DNA from: CAVQGZ01 sp963712175
Lineage (GTDB): Bacteria > Actinomycetota > Actinomycetes > Jiangellales > Jiangellaceae
Assembly (NCBI GenBank): GCA_963712175.1
Contig: CAVQGZ010000004.1
Coordinates: 868,001-932,000, forward strand
Length of the DNA: 64,000 nt
Direction of reading: 5' to 3'
Shown here: piece by piece, positions 29,584 through 38,218 of the stretch
Position numbering within the stretch: position 1 is the stretch's first letter
Layout: each line of letters begins with the position of its first letter
Made by a program: the position numbers and the translations under genes
The notes under the pieces: model-generated
What the model was told of the DNA's origin: nothing
The model's input: the letters and a program-made list of their open reading frames with translations, nothing else
Databases searched by the model: none

Positions 29584-29623
29584 CCCCTCCCTGTGCTGCC
29601 CCGGTACGGGCAAGTCGAGGGAG
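29584..29623 (+). promoter_or_regulatory. Ribosome-site sequestering helix of the rib leader
   Basis: CTCCCT (29587-29592) can pair with the ribD ribosome site AGGGAG (29618-29623), closing over a hairpin TGCCC/GGGCA. The same pyrimidine run (CCTCCC, 29586-29591) can instead pair with GGGAGG (29557-29562) inside the aptamer. This mutually exclusive pairing predicts translational repression when FMN locks the aptamer. It is an inference from complementarity. Confidence 0.55.
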
Positions 29624-29630
29624 TGACACG

Positions 29631-30659
29631 GTGGCCAGCGCGGTCGAGACATCGGCGATGCGCCGAGCTCTGCTGCTGGCTGCCACGCCTGACGTGCCAC
29701 TCGGCCCCAACCCCCGGGTGGGATGCGTGCTGCTGGACGAGGCAGGAAACCCAGTCGCCGAGGGGTTCCACCGTGGTGCCGGAACCGCCCACGCCGAGAT
29801 CGTCGCCCTCGATGCCGCTGGCGAGCGGGCTCGAGGCGCCACGGCCGTCGTGACGCTCGAGCCTTGTACGCACACCGGCCGCACCGGGCCGTGCGCCCAG
29901 GCGCTCCTCGACGCCGGTGTCAGCCGGGTGGTGTTCGCGACGCCCGACCCCAACCCGGTCGCCGCGGGCGGATCGCGCCTCCTGCGCCAGGCCGGCGTCG
30001 ACGTCGAGGGCGGCCTTCTCGCGGACGAGGCCCAGGCCCTCAACGAGGAGTGGAGCCTGGCCGTCGCCCACGGTCGGCCGTTCGTCACGTGGAAGACCGC
30101 GGCCACGCTGGACGGCCGCGTTGCGGCTGCGGACGGGACGAGCCGGTGGATCACCTCACCGCAGTCACGGGCCGACGTCCACGACTGGCGAGCCCGCTGC
30201 GACGCCGTCATGGTCGGGACGGGCACTGTCCTCGCCGACGACCCACAGCTCACGGCTCGGGGGACGACCGCACGGCCGGTCCTCACCCAGCCCCTTCGAG
30301 TCGTCGTCGGGACCCGGGACATCCCCGCGTCCGCCCGCGTCCTCGACGACGCGGCTCCCACCCTTCACCTGCGTACCCACGACCCACGAGAGGCCTTGGA
30401 GTCGCTGGTGGACCGCGGGGTTCAGCACGTCTACCTGGAGGGCGGGCCGACTCTTGCCGGTGCTTTCGTGGCGCGCGGGCTCGTGGACCGGGTCGTCGCC
30501 TACTACGCCCCGCGCCTGCTCGGCTCCGGCGCCATGGCACTGGGGTCCGCCGGAGTCGGCACCCTGGCCGACGCCCCACGACTCGCCGTTCGCGACGTCA
30601 CGACCATCGGGCCAGACGTTCGTGTCATTGCCACCCGTCACCCCCGCGGACAGGAGTAG
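29631..30659 (+). CDS. ribD: Riboflavin pyrimidine deaminase/reductase RibD
   Basis: Bifunctional enzyme for the second and third steps of riboflavin synthesis. The N-terminal cytidine-deaminase-like domain has zinc ligands in GTAHAE and EPCTHTGRTGPC; the C-terminal reductase domain starts near RPFVTWKTAATLDGRVA (residue about 148) and includes YLEGGPTLAGAF. The GTG start has ribosome site GAGGGAG 7 nt upstream, the one that can be hidden by the leader. First gene of ribD-ribE-ribBA-ribH. Confidence 0.95.
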   Translation: MASAVETSAMRRALLLAATPDVPLGPNPRVGCVLLDEAGNPVAEGFHRGAGTAHAEIVALDAAGERARGATAVVTLEPCTHTGRTGPCAQALLDAGVSRVVFATPDPNPVAAGGSRLLRQAGVDVEGGLLADEAQALNEEWSLAVAHGRPFVTWKTAATLDGRVAAADGTSRWITSPQSRADVHDWRARCDAVMVGTGTVLADDPQLTARGTTARPVLTQPLRVVVGTRDIPASARVLDDAAPTLHLRTHDPREALESLVDRGVQHVYLEGGPTLAGAFVARGLVDRVVAYYAPRLLGSGAMALGSAGVGTLADAPRLAVRDVTTIGPDVRVIATRHPRGQE

Positions 30660-30663
30660 CGCC

Positions 30664-31260
30664 ATGTTCACCGGACTGGTCGAAGAGCTCGGCGAGGTGG
30701 TCACCGTGGAGACGCTCGAACAAGCGGTGCGGCTGACCGTGCGTGGCCCGGTTGTCACCGCGGACGCCGACGACGGGGACTCGATCGCCGTCAACGGGAC
30801 GTGTCTGACGGTCGTCGAGCGCGGTGACGGCACGTTCACCGCCGATGTCATGGCCGAGACGCTGGCCCGGACGTCGCTTCGGGGCGTCGCTCCCGGTCGG
30901 CGGGTGAACCTCGAACGCCCGCTGCGGCTGTCGGACCGGCTGGGCGGTCATCTCGTCCAGGGCCACGTGGACGGAACCGGCGACGTCGTGGCGCGCCGAC
31001 ACACCGACAACTGGGACGTGCTGCGCATCGCGCTGGCGCCGGCCACGGCCCGCTACGTCGTGGAGAAGGGGTCGATCGCTGTCGACGGCGTCTCGCTGAC
31101 GGTCTCCGCCGTCGGCGACGGCTGGTTCGAGGTGAGCCTCATCCCGACCACGCTCGCCGCGACCACGCTGGGCCTGGTGGAGGTCGATGACGTGGTGAAC
31201 CTGGAGGTCGACGTGCTCGCCAAGTACACCGAACAGCTGTTGGGGCGTGCGAACCGATGA
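30664..31260 (+). CDS. ribE: Riboflavin synthase alpha chain
   Basis: Dismutates two 6,7-dimethyl-8-ribityllumazine molecules to riboflavin. The 198 residues show the internal duplication: MFTGLVEELGEV and VNGTCLTV in the first half, GHLVQGHVDGTG and VDGVSLTV in the second. ATG 30664 is the canonical MFTG start, 5 nt after ribD. The stop overlaps the ribBA start. Confidence 0.96.
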   Translation: MFTGLVEELGEVVTVETLEQAVRLTVRGPVVTADADDGDSIAVNGTCLTVVERGDGTFTADVMAETLARTSLRGVAPGRRVNLERPLRLSDRLGGHLVQGHVDGTGDVVARRHTDNWDVLRIALAPATARYVVEKGSIAVDGVSLTVSAVGDGWFEVSLIPTTLAATTLGLVEVDDVVNLEVDVLAKYTEQLLGRANR

Positions 31261-32492
31261 ACCTCGAGCGGCCGAGCGAGCCCGGCACGGTCACCATCGC
31301 CCTGGACGACGTCGCGGATGCGGTGGCCGACATCGCCGCCGGCAAGGCCGTCGTGGTCGTGGACGATCCCGACCGAGAGAACGAGGGTGACCTCATCTTC
31401 GCCGCCAGCAAGGCGACACCGGCGCTGACCGCGTTCATGATCCGCTACACGAGCGGGGTGGTCTGCGTCCCGATGGAGGGGGCGATGCTCGACCGGCTCC
31501 ATGTGCCGCTCATGACCCCGCACAACAGGGAGCGGATGCGCACGGCCTACACCATCAGCGTCGACGCCCGAGACGGAGTCACGACAGGGATCTCGGCCGC
31601 TGACCGCGCCCGGACCATCAGGGTCCTGGTGGACTCCGCGACCGAACCGTACGAGATCGTCCAGCCAGGTCACGTGTTCCCGCTGCGCTACCGGGAGGGC
31701 GGTGTGCTGGTTCGTCCCGGTCACACGGAGGCGGCGGTGGACCTGGCACGCCTGGCCGGGCTGACCCCGGCTGGGGTGATCTGCGAGATCGTCAACGACG
31801 ACGGCACCATGGCTCGCGGCGAACAGCTGCGGCGGTTCGCCGACGAGCACGGTCTTCGGATGATCTCCATCGCCGACCTGATCCGCTTTCGCCGCCGCAC
31901 CGAGAGCCAGATCAAGCGGGTGGCCGACACCCGCCTCCCGACCGAGAGCGGGGTCTTCACGGCCGTCGGCTACCGCGACCTCGTCGACCAGGTGGAGCAT
32001 GTGGCTCTGGTCATGGGGGACATCGGAGACGGGGAGGACGTGCTGGTCCGGGTGCACTCCGAATGCCTCACCGGCGACACGCTCGGCTCACGCCGGTGCG
32101 ACTGCGGGCCGCAGCTGCGTGCGGCAATGGAGGCTGTGGCGGCCGAGGGGAGAGGCATCGTTCTCTACATGCGCGGGCACGAGGGGCGCGGGATCGGCCT
32201 GGTGCACAAGCTGCAGGCCTACCAGCTGCAAGACACCGGGGTCGACACCGTCGACGCCAACCTCGCCCTAGGACTCCCCGCCGATGCCCGTGACTACGGG
32301 ACTGGAGCGCAGATCCTGGCCGAGCTCGGGGTGCGCAGCATGCGGCTGCTGACGAACAACCCGGCCAAGCGGGCCGGGCTCGAGGGCTACGGGCTGTCCA
32401 TCGCCGAGCGTCTTCCGCTCTCGATCACCCCGACCGAGGACAACCAGCGTTACCTGAGCACGAAGCGAGACCGAATGGGGCACCAATTGTGA
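31257..32492 (+). CDS. ribBA: Bifunctional DHBP synthase / GTP cyclohydrolase II
   Basis: Fused enzyme supplying both precursors of riboflavin. The N-terminal DHBP synthase has DDPDRENEGDL (acidic metal-binding loop) and the RPGHTEAAVDL segment; the C-terminal cyclohydrolase II starts near residue 210 and has zinc ligands in HSECLTGDTLGSRRCDCG and YMRGHEGRGIG. All catalytic residues appear intact in both halves. ATG 31257 overlaps the ribE stop and the end overlaps ribH. Confidence 0.97.
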   Translation: MNLERPSEPGTVTIALDDVADAVADIAAGKAVVVVDDPDRENEGDLIFAASKATPALTAFMIRYTSGVVCVPMEGAMLDRLHVPLMTPHNRERMRTAYTISVDARDGVTTGISAADRARTIRVLVDSATEPYEIVQPGHVFPLRYREGGVLVRPGHTEAAVDLARLAGLTPAGVICEIVNDDGTMARGEQLRRFADEHGLRMISIADLIRFRRRTESQIKRVADTRLPTESGVFTAVGYRDLVDQVEHVALVMGDIGDGEDVLVRVHSECLTGDTLGSRRCDCGPQLRAAMEAVAAEGRGIVLYMRGHEGRGIGLVHKLQAYQLQDTGVDTVDANLALGLPADARDYGTGAQILAELGVRSMRLLTNNPAKRAGLEGYGLSIAERLPLSITPTEDNQRYLSTKRDRMGHQL

Positions 32493-32956
32493 GTGGAGCC
32501 GGTAGTCCGAGCGCCGTCGTGACCGGGGGAGAGGCGCTGCGGGTCAGTGTCGTCGCCGCGCAGTGGCACGAGCGGATCATGTCTGCGCTGCTGGACGGCG
32601 CCCGCCGCGGTCTGCAGACCGCCGGTGTCGAGCGGGTCACAGTGATGCGCGTCCCGGGCGCTTTCGAGCTACCGGTGGCCAGCCTGCACGCCGCCCGTGA
32701 TGGGGCGGACGCCGTTGTGGCCCTGGGGGTCGTCATCCGTGGGGGAACCCCGCACTTCGACTACGTCTGCCAGGCCGCGACGACAGGCCTCACCGACGTC
32801 GCCCTGTCGACCGGCGTTCCCGTGGGCTTCGGCGTCCTCACCTGCGACACCGAGGAGCAGGCCGTCGACCGGGCCGGTCTGCCGGGATCGAGTGAGGACA
32901 AGGGGTTCGAGGCCGCCCAGGCGGCTGTGGCGACTGCGCTCACGCTTCGCGGCTGA
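32489..32956 (+). CDS. ribH: 6,7-dimethyl-8-ribityllumazine synthase
   Basis: Forms lumazine from the two RibBA/RibD products; assembles as a pentamer or capsid. Signature stretches are AAQWHERIM, VPGAFELPVA, GVVIRGGTPHFDYVC (catalytic His region) and GVLTCDTEEQAVDRAG. The 155 residues are normal. It is the last rib gene and overlaps the opposing MFS gene by 17 nt at the tails. Confidence 0.96.
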   Translation: MSGAGSPSAVVTGGEALRVSVVAAQWHERIMSALLDGARRGLQTAGVERVTVMRVPGAFELPVASLHAARDGADAVVALGVVIRGGTPHFDYVCQAATTGLTDVALSTGVPVGFGVLTCDTEEQAVDRAGLPGSSEDKGFEAAQAAVATALTLRG

Positions 32957-34183
32957 TCTCCCTGTCCCCGGGCAGCACCTTGCGGTCGAGTCCTCTCAGG
33001 CTGGGTGAGAGCGCGCTGCCGACGGCGAGGACCACCAGCAGCCCCGCAGCTGCGAGGAACGCAGCGCCGACTCCGGCGCTGTCCACGACGGGGCCGACGA
33101 CGAGGAACCCGACCGGTCCTGCCGCATAGGCCGTGGACGTCATGACGCCGACAACACGGCCCCGCAGCCGTTCGGCGTGATCTCCTGAACCGTGACGTTG
33201 CTGATGGGTTCCACCGGCCCGTAGAAGGTCCCGGCGACGAAACCGAGCAGTACCAGCAGCGGGAACGGCGGTAGAAACGCCATCGCCACCACTGCCAGCG
33301 AGAGCAGCGCCAGCGACACGACGAAGACCCGGTGCCGGGACACGCGTGGGGCAACCGCCCCGTAGCCCAGCGAGCCGACGACCACACCGCCCGACAGCGC
33401 CGCTAGGACTGCTGCCAGGCGTTGCGGCGCGTCCTGCTCGACGAAGAACGCCGGAAGTATCACCGCCTCCACCGGGAACCAGGCCATCACCGCTACCGCC
33501 GGCACGATCGTCAGCGCCCGCACCAGTGGGCGACGGAAGACGAACGACAACCCTTCGCGCGTGGCGGTGACGAACGTGGCGGCGTCCTCGTGCCGTTCGG
33601 CTCGGCCTGCCGATGACACCCTGACGCACGCCACCACAGCCGCGGCCAACGCGAACGCAGCCGTGGCTACGTACAGCGTCGCCGGTGCACCCACCAAGGC
33701 GATCATGAGACCCCCCAAGCCGGGGGCAACGAGGAACGACACGCTGAACAGGGCGGTGTGGATGCTGTTCACCCGGTCCAAGCGCAGCCCGGCTGCCCGG
33801 GCGCTCTCGGGCAGCATCGCTTCGCGGGCGGTGAACCCGGCCGGGTCGAAGACGGCGCCGAGGGCGGCCAGCATCGCGATGGTCGCCACGTCCAGGCCGA
33901 TCAGCACCGCTGTGATCGGCACTGCGGCAGCGCTGAGCCCGGACAGCACGTCCGCTCCGACGGCCGTGCGGCGCCGGCCCACGAGGTCCACCACAGTGCC
34001 GCTGAGCAGGGACGAGACGACCAGGGGCAGGGCAGCGGCCGCGGCGACAACTCCGGCCGAGGTCGCGCTGCCCGTGGCTTCGAGCACGAGCCAGGGAAAG
34101 GCGATGGCGACAATCCCGTTGCCGATGCCGGACAGCAGAGTGGACGTCTCCAGCGCGACGAGCGGCGCGAGCCGCCGAGTCAC
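32940..34183 (-). CDS. MFS exporter (frame break near 33171)
   Basis: Major facilitator with about 12 membrane segments, resembling the enterobactin/multidrug exporter group (MFS_3-like). The start TRRLAPLVALETSTLLSGIGNG from GTG 34183 overlaps the stop of the upstream PPK2 gene by 3 nt. The frame breaks after VTVQEITP: adding one C at about 33171 (plus strand) restores ERLRGRVVGVMTSTAYAAGP and the last helices, giving about 414 residues. Unlike the other breaks in the window this one is a missing base. The substrate is unknown. Confidence 0.85.
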
Positions 34184-35667
34184 TCGAGCGCGCGCTCGAG
34201 GCCCTCGACGACGTGGGTCAGGACCTCGAGCCGGGCGTTGCGCTTGTCGTTGCCCGAGATGATGTGCCAGGGGGCGGACTCCGTCGAGGTACGCACGACC
34301 ATCTGGTCGACGGCGCGCACGTAGTCGGCCCACCTCTCGCGGTTGCGGTAGTCCTCCTCGGTGATCTTGTGGCGCTTGTACGGCGTGTCCTCGCGCGCCC
34401 GGAACCTCGCCAGCTGCTCGTCGTCTGAGATGTGTATCCAGAACTTCGCGAGGTAGCTGCCGTGCTCGGTTATCTGCTGCTCGAAGTCGAGGATCTCAGT
34501 GAAGGCCCGCTGCCACTGCTCCGGGGTCGCGAAGCCCTCGACGCGCTCGACCAGCACCCGGCCATACCAGGTGCGGTCGTAGATGCTCACCCGTCCGTCC
34601 AGAGGGATGTCACGCCAGAAGCGCCACAGGTAGTGGTAGCGACGCTCCTCCGTCGACGGTGCGGCAACGGCGTGGACCCGGTAGTCGCCGGCCTCCAGGG
34701 CCGAGGTGATCCGGCGGATCGCACCGCCCTTGCCGCCGGCATCCCACCCCTCGAAGGCGAGGACGGTCGAGATCTCGCGGCGGCGCGCCTCGTCGGCAAG
34801 ATGGTGCAGCCGGCCCTGCAGCTCGGCGAGCCGGGTGCGGTAGTCGCTCTTGGCCACGCTGCGTGCGAGGTCCACGTGCTCGAGCACCGTGGCGGCCTGG
34901 TCCGGGTCGACGAAAGGCTCGTCCGGCGTCGGCTGCGTCGGGATCTGCGGGGACTCCAGGCGCGCCCGTAGGGCAGCGAGGATGCTCTGGGCGACGCTGA
35001 GGTCGCGGTACCGGTCGTCGGTTCCCTCGATGATGGTCCAGGGAGCGCCCGCGACCGCGGTGTCCTGCAGGGCTGCTTCGATGGCCGGGATCGCGTCGTC
35101 GAGGTTCTTCGCCAGGGCCCAGTCACGCTTGTCGTACCGCCAGGCCTCACGGCCGGACTTCTTCGCCTTCTTGAGCCTCTTCTTCTGCGCCTTGGCCGGG
35201 GTATGGATGAAGAACTTCAGCACCAAGGCGCCGTCGGCCAACCACATGCGCTGGGTGCGTCGCAGGTGCGTGGTCCACCGCTGCATCTCGGCCTCGGAGA
35301 CGCTGCCGTCGATGTGGGCACGTACTTGGCGCATGAGACCGCCCACCCACACTGCCATCCGGCCCCTCGGTGGCAGCGCCATCCACAGCCGCCAGGCGCC
35401 AGGGCGCAGGCGAGCCTCCTCGGTCGGCTCCGTGAACACCTCGGTCGTCAGGTATCGGCTGTCCAACCACTCGTTGAGCCTGTTGACCAGCTGGTTCGCC
35501 CCGTCCCGGTCGTCTCCGGCGATGATCACCACAACCGGGAAGTCGGCCTTGGCCAGGTCGAACTGTGCGTTGAGCAACCCGAGACGCAGATCGGGGACCG
35601 CGGCGTCGAAATCCTGTCTGGACACGGTGTTTCCAGCGGCAGCAGCACGGAGCATGGCAGCGATCAT
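34180..35667 (-). CDS. Two-domain polyphosphate kinase 2 (polyP:AMP phosphotransferase type)
   Basis: Polyphosphate-dependent phosphotransferase with two PPK2 domains. The C-terminal domain carries the active P-loop AFEGWDAGGKGGAIRRI and the YDRTWYGRVLVERVEGF lid segment; the N-terminal domain has a degenerate loop (IIAGDDRDGANQLVNRLNEWL), the arrangement of class II PPK2 (Pap), which turns AMP into ADP. Start ATG 35667 (MIAAMLRAAAAG) is chosen; ATG 35655 is also possible, while starts further up overlap the divergent crotonase promoter. It is coupled to the MFS gene downstream, with no obvious functional link. Confidence 0.9.
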   Translation of the reverse strand: MIAAMLRAAAAGNTVSRQDFDAAVPDLRLGLLNAQFDLAKADFPVVVIIAGDDRDGANQLVNRLNEWLDSRYLTTEVFTEPTEEARLRPGAWRLWMALPPRGRMAVWVGGLMRQVRAHIDGSVSEAEMQRWTTHLRRTQRMWLADGALVLKFFIHTPAKAQKKRLKKAKKSGREAWRYDKRDWALAKNLDDAIPAIEAALQDTAVAGAPWTIIEGTDDRYRDLSVAQSILAALRARLESPQIPTQPTPDEPFVDPDQAATVLEHVDLARSVAKSDYRTRLAELQGRLHHLADEARRREISTVLAFEGWDAGGKGGAIRRITSALEAGDYRVHAVAAPSTEERRYHYLWRFWRDIPLDGRVSIYDRTWYGRVLVERVEGFATPEQWQRAFTEILDFEQQITEHGSYLAKFWIHISDDEQLARFRAREDTPYKRHKITEEDYRNRERWADYVRAVDQMVVRTSTESAPWHIISGNDKRNARLEVLTHVVEGLERALE

Positions 35668-35722
35668 GGCGCGTGAGCGGCTCCCGGGGCAAGGCTGCAC
35701 ACCGTGGGTCCCCACCGCCCGG

Positions 35723-35736
35723 TAGCGTCGCAGCCG
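35723..35736 (+). promoter_or_regulatory. Leaderless-type promoter of the crotonase gene
   Basis: TAGCGT at 35723-35728 lies 7 nt before GTG 35736 with no ribosome site, and decides that start over an upstream in-frame reading from 35673. Confidence 0.6.
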
Positions 35737-36395
35737 TGACAGCACCGGTGACGCAGGTCCGGGATGGATCCATCTCCATCATCACCATGGACGACGGCAA
35801 GGCGAACGCCTTCAACGACGCCCTGATCGACGGCCTGCACGCGGCCCTCGACGAGTCCGCCGGCTCGAAGGCCGTGGTGCTGGCCGGCCGCCCCGGTGTG
35901 TTCTCCGGGGGCTTCGACCTCGGCGTCGTGGCCCACGGAGGGCCCCGAGCCGAGGCTCTGGTGCGCCGCGGAGGGGAGCTCCTCGTGCGGCTCTACTCCA
36001 GCCCCGTCCCGGTGGTCGCCGCGTGCACAGGTCACGCCATCGCGCTGGGAGCGGTGGTGCTGCTGGCCTCGGACTACCGGGTGGCGGCGGAGGGTGAGCA
36101 CGGCATCGGCCTGAACGAGGTCGCCATCGGCATGCCGCTGCCGGCACTGCTGCTGGCGCTGGCCGAGCAGCGGCTCAACGCGGCGCGACGAACGGAGGCT
36201 GTCCTGCTGGCCCGGATCTGGACACCGGCGGAGTCGATCGACGTCGGGTTCGTCGACGAAGTTGTCGCCCGGGACGCGGTCGTGGCACGGGCTGTCGGGC
36301 ACGCCAAGGATCTCGGGGGCAAGCTGCAGCCTGACGCGTTCGCGCTGACGTCCTCGGCGCTGCGGGAGAGCGCAGTTGAGAGCTTCGACCGCTAA
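35736..36395 (+). CDS. Crotonase-fold protein lacking one catalytic glutamate
   Basis: Enoyl-CoA hydratase/isomerase superfamily member of 219 residues, shorter than typical hydratases (about 260). The oxyanion-hole region VFSGGFDLGVV and GHAIALGAVVLLASDYRVAA are present. The place of the first hydratase Glu (usually GGGCEL) reads GAVVL, while the second is kept (GLNEVAIGMPLP). With a single acid group it is more likely an isomerase, thioesterase-like or other crotonase than a true hydratase. It overlaps by a few bases, tail-to-tail, a small membrane-peptide frame on the other strand. Confidence 0.85.
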   Translation: MTAPVTQVRDGSISIITMDDGKANAFNDALIDGLHAALDESAGSKAVVLAGRPGVFSGGFDLGVVAHGGPRAEALVRRGGELLVRLYSSPVPVVAACTGHAIALGAVVLLASDYRVAAEGEHGIGLNEVAIGMPLPALLLALAEQRLNAARRTEAVLLARIWTPAESIDVGFVDEVVARDAVVARAVGHAKDLGGKLQPDAFALTSSALRESAVESFDR

Positions 36396-36496
36396 GGGAG
36401 GAGGACGGCCAGGGTCGCCACCGTCCAACCGGCGACGAGGCCGGTGACGAGGCAACCGACGGCGAGGAGTACGGCGGTGATGCGCTGCCTCGTCAC
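36392..36496 (-). CDS. Probable 34-residue single-pass membrane peptide
   Basis: A short frame translates as VTRQRITAVLLAVGCLVTGL followed by VAGWTVATLAVLLP. Two or three basic residues precede an uninterrupted hydrophobic helix of about 28 residues, the usual form of small membrane proteins. GTG 36496 is preceded at 8 nt by TAGCGT (36510-36505 on this strand), the same leaderless promoter seen at many genes here. The stop shares bases with the stop of the crotonase gene. No homologue is known to me; existence is inferred from promoter placement and hydrophobicity. Confidence 0.5.
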   Translation of the reverse strand: MTRQRITAVLLAVGCLVTGLVAGWTVATLAVLLP

Positions 36497-36674
36497 GCTT
36501 GTGCACGCTACGCGCTCACACTCCTCGGCGAGGGAGGCCAGACGCCTTCCGGACCATCCGAGAGCACAGTCACGTCATCAGAGGGCGTCGACGTAGATCA
36601 GTCACCCGGTAGACAGGCGGTAGTGGGGGGGACCCCCTGGCCTGCTGAGATGCTGTCCAGAGGGCATTCCAGAG
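36397..36674. other. Non-coding interval apart from the small peptide frame
   Basis: Between the crotonase gene and tRNA-Leu the only gene-like element is the 34-codon frame at its left end. The right part (36511-36674) shows no convincing reading frame; a G-rich/C-rich inverted run (GGGGGGGACCCCC near 36627-36639) lies downstream of the tRNA on its strand and might act in termination. Confidence 0.4.
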
Positions 36675-36760
36675 TGTCCGAGGGGGGACTTGAACCCCCA
36701 CGCCCTTAAACGGGCACTAGCACCTCAAGCTAGCGCGTCTGCCTATTCCGCCACCCGGAC
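36675..36760 (-). tRNA. tRNA-Leu (anticodon GAG)
   Basis: On the minus strand GTCCGGG (5' acceptor) pairs with CTCGGAC, with discriminator A at 36675. The anticodon stem CTAGC/GCTAG encloses loop TTGAGGT, anticodon GAG, reading CUC. A long variable arm (GCCCG-TTTAA-GGGC) and T arm GGGGG-TTCAAGT-CCCCC make it class II. CCA is not encoded. A TACCCT -10 box lies 11 nt upstream (36777-36772). Confidence 0.97.
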
Positions 36761-36771
36761 GACGAGCGCTC

Positions 36772-36777
36772 AGGGTA
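36772..36777 (-). promoter_or_regulatory. -10 box of tRNA-Leu
   Basis: TACCCT on the minus strand, ending 11 nt before the tRNA 5' end, which allows a short 5' leader removed by RNase P. Confidence 0.5.
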
Positions 36778-36790
36778 GCAGGATGGGGCC

Positions 36791-38108
36791 ATGGCCCCAG
36801 AACCCCTGACCGCCGTCGAGGAGGTCGTCGGACTGTGCCGCGACCTCATCCGGATCGACTCCACCAACTACGGCGACGGCTCAGGTCCAGGTGAGCGCGA
36901 GGCAGCCGAGTACGTCTCCCGGCGGCTGCGTGAGGTGGGCCTGGAGCCGCAGATCCTCGAGTCGGCGCCGCGTAGGTCCAACGTCGTGGTGAGGCTCGAC
37001 GGGAGCGACCCGTCGCGCACCGATGCGCTGCTCCTGCACGGGCACCTGGACGTCGTGCCGGCCGACCCGAAGCAGTGGCGCTACGACCCGTGGGCGGCAG
37101 AGCTGTCGCGAGGGTTGTGTGTGGGGGCGCGGGGCCGTCGACATGAAGGACATGGACGCGATGATCCTGGCCGTCGTCCGCGATCGGGTACGCCACGGCC
37201 GGCTGCCGCGGCGTCCGGTCGTCGTCTGCTTCACCGCCGACGAGGAGGCCGGCGGGCTGATGGGCGCCCACTGGCTGGTCGACAACAACCCCGATCTCTT
37301 CGACGGCTGCACAGAGGCCATCGGGGAGGTGGGCGGCTTCTCGGTGACCCTGCCGACCGGGCGGCGTACCTACCTGGTGCAGACCGCCGAGAAGGGCATC
37401 GCGTGGCTGACCGTCGAGGCCGAGGGCACCGAGGGACACGGGTCGCTGCCCCACCCGGACAACGCCGTCGCTGAGCTGGCCCGGGCGCTGGCTCGGGTTG
37501 CCGACTACACCTGGCCCACGACGCTGACGCCGACCATCGACGCGCTGCTCGATCATGTCGAGGAGGAGACCGGGGCCCGCCTCGACCCCGACGATGTCAC
37601 GGGGCTGGCGGAGGTCCTCGGATCGATCGGCCGGATCCTGCGGGCGACGACGCGGAACACCGCCAACCCCACGGTCGTGCGTGCCGGGCAGAAGACCAAC
37701 CAGGTGCCACGGACGGCCCAGGCCCAGATCGATGGACGATTCCTGCCGGGCCACCGTGAGGACTTCCTTGAGACCATCGACAGCCTGTTGGGCAAGCGCG
37801 TTCGGCGGGTGGACTCACATGTCGACGTCGCCCTGGAGACCCCGTTTCGGGGGGCCACGGCGCAGGCGATGACGGCCGCCCTGACCGAGCTGGACCCGGG
37901 GTGCGCCGTGGCGCCATACATGCTCTTCGGTGGGACCGATGCCAAGGCCTTCAGCCGCCTCGGCATCCGCGGCTACGGCTTCTCGCCCCTTCGCCTGCCC
38001 GCCGACCTGGACTTCCCCGCGCTCTTCCACGGCGTCGACGAGCGGGTGCCCGTCGACGCGCTGCGATTTGGCGCCCAGGCGCTCGATCGCTTCCTCGACC
38101 TCTGCTGA
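36791..38108 (+). CDS. M20-family metallopeptidase (frame break at 37115)
   Basis: Zinc amidohydrolase/peptidase of the M20 (ArgE/DapE/carboxypeptidase) family. LLHGHLDVVPAD carries the first metal His and Asp; after the break GAVDMKDMD, TADEEAGG (catalytic and bridging Glu) and GTEGHGSLPH (dimerisation domain) follow, and FHGVDERVP gives the last His. One extra T at about 37115 disrupts the conserved WGRGAVDM; removing it restores one 438-residue protein. Probably sequence error. The substrate is unknown; mycobacterial relatives are annotated as dipeptidases. Confidence 0.9.
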
Positions 38109-38153
38109 GGGCGGGCCACGGTGGGGATGCCTGCCGAGCTGATGCTGGGCCGC

Positions 38154-38218
38154 TAGCGTTCGATCGGAAGAAGGGCTCACCGCCGGGGTGAGCCGCCAGC
38201 CATGGTGGAGGAGCCTCG
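38154..38218 (+). promoter_or_regulatory. Promoter and hairpin leader of the MFS-cNMP gene
   Basis: TAGCGT at 38154-38159 predicts a start near 38166 and a leader of about 53 nt. The leader holds a perfect 7-bp hairpin, GCTCACC (38175-38181) with GGTGAGC (38187-38193), and the ribosome site GGAGGAG before GTG 38219. The hairpin could be an RNA element or a protein-binding palindrome. Confidence 0.5.

Noticed and set aside
36625..36645. Factor-independent terminator after tRNA-Leu
   Set aside because: The G/C runs leave almost no loop and no T tract follows on the minus strand, so it is only noted as possible.
38175..38193. CRP/cAMP-receptor site upstream of the MFS-cNMP gene
   Set aside because: The palindrome is CTCACC..GGTGAG, not the TGTGA-N6-TCACA pattern; better described as a plain hairpin.
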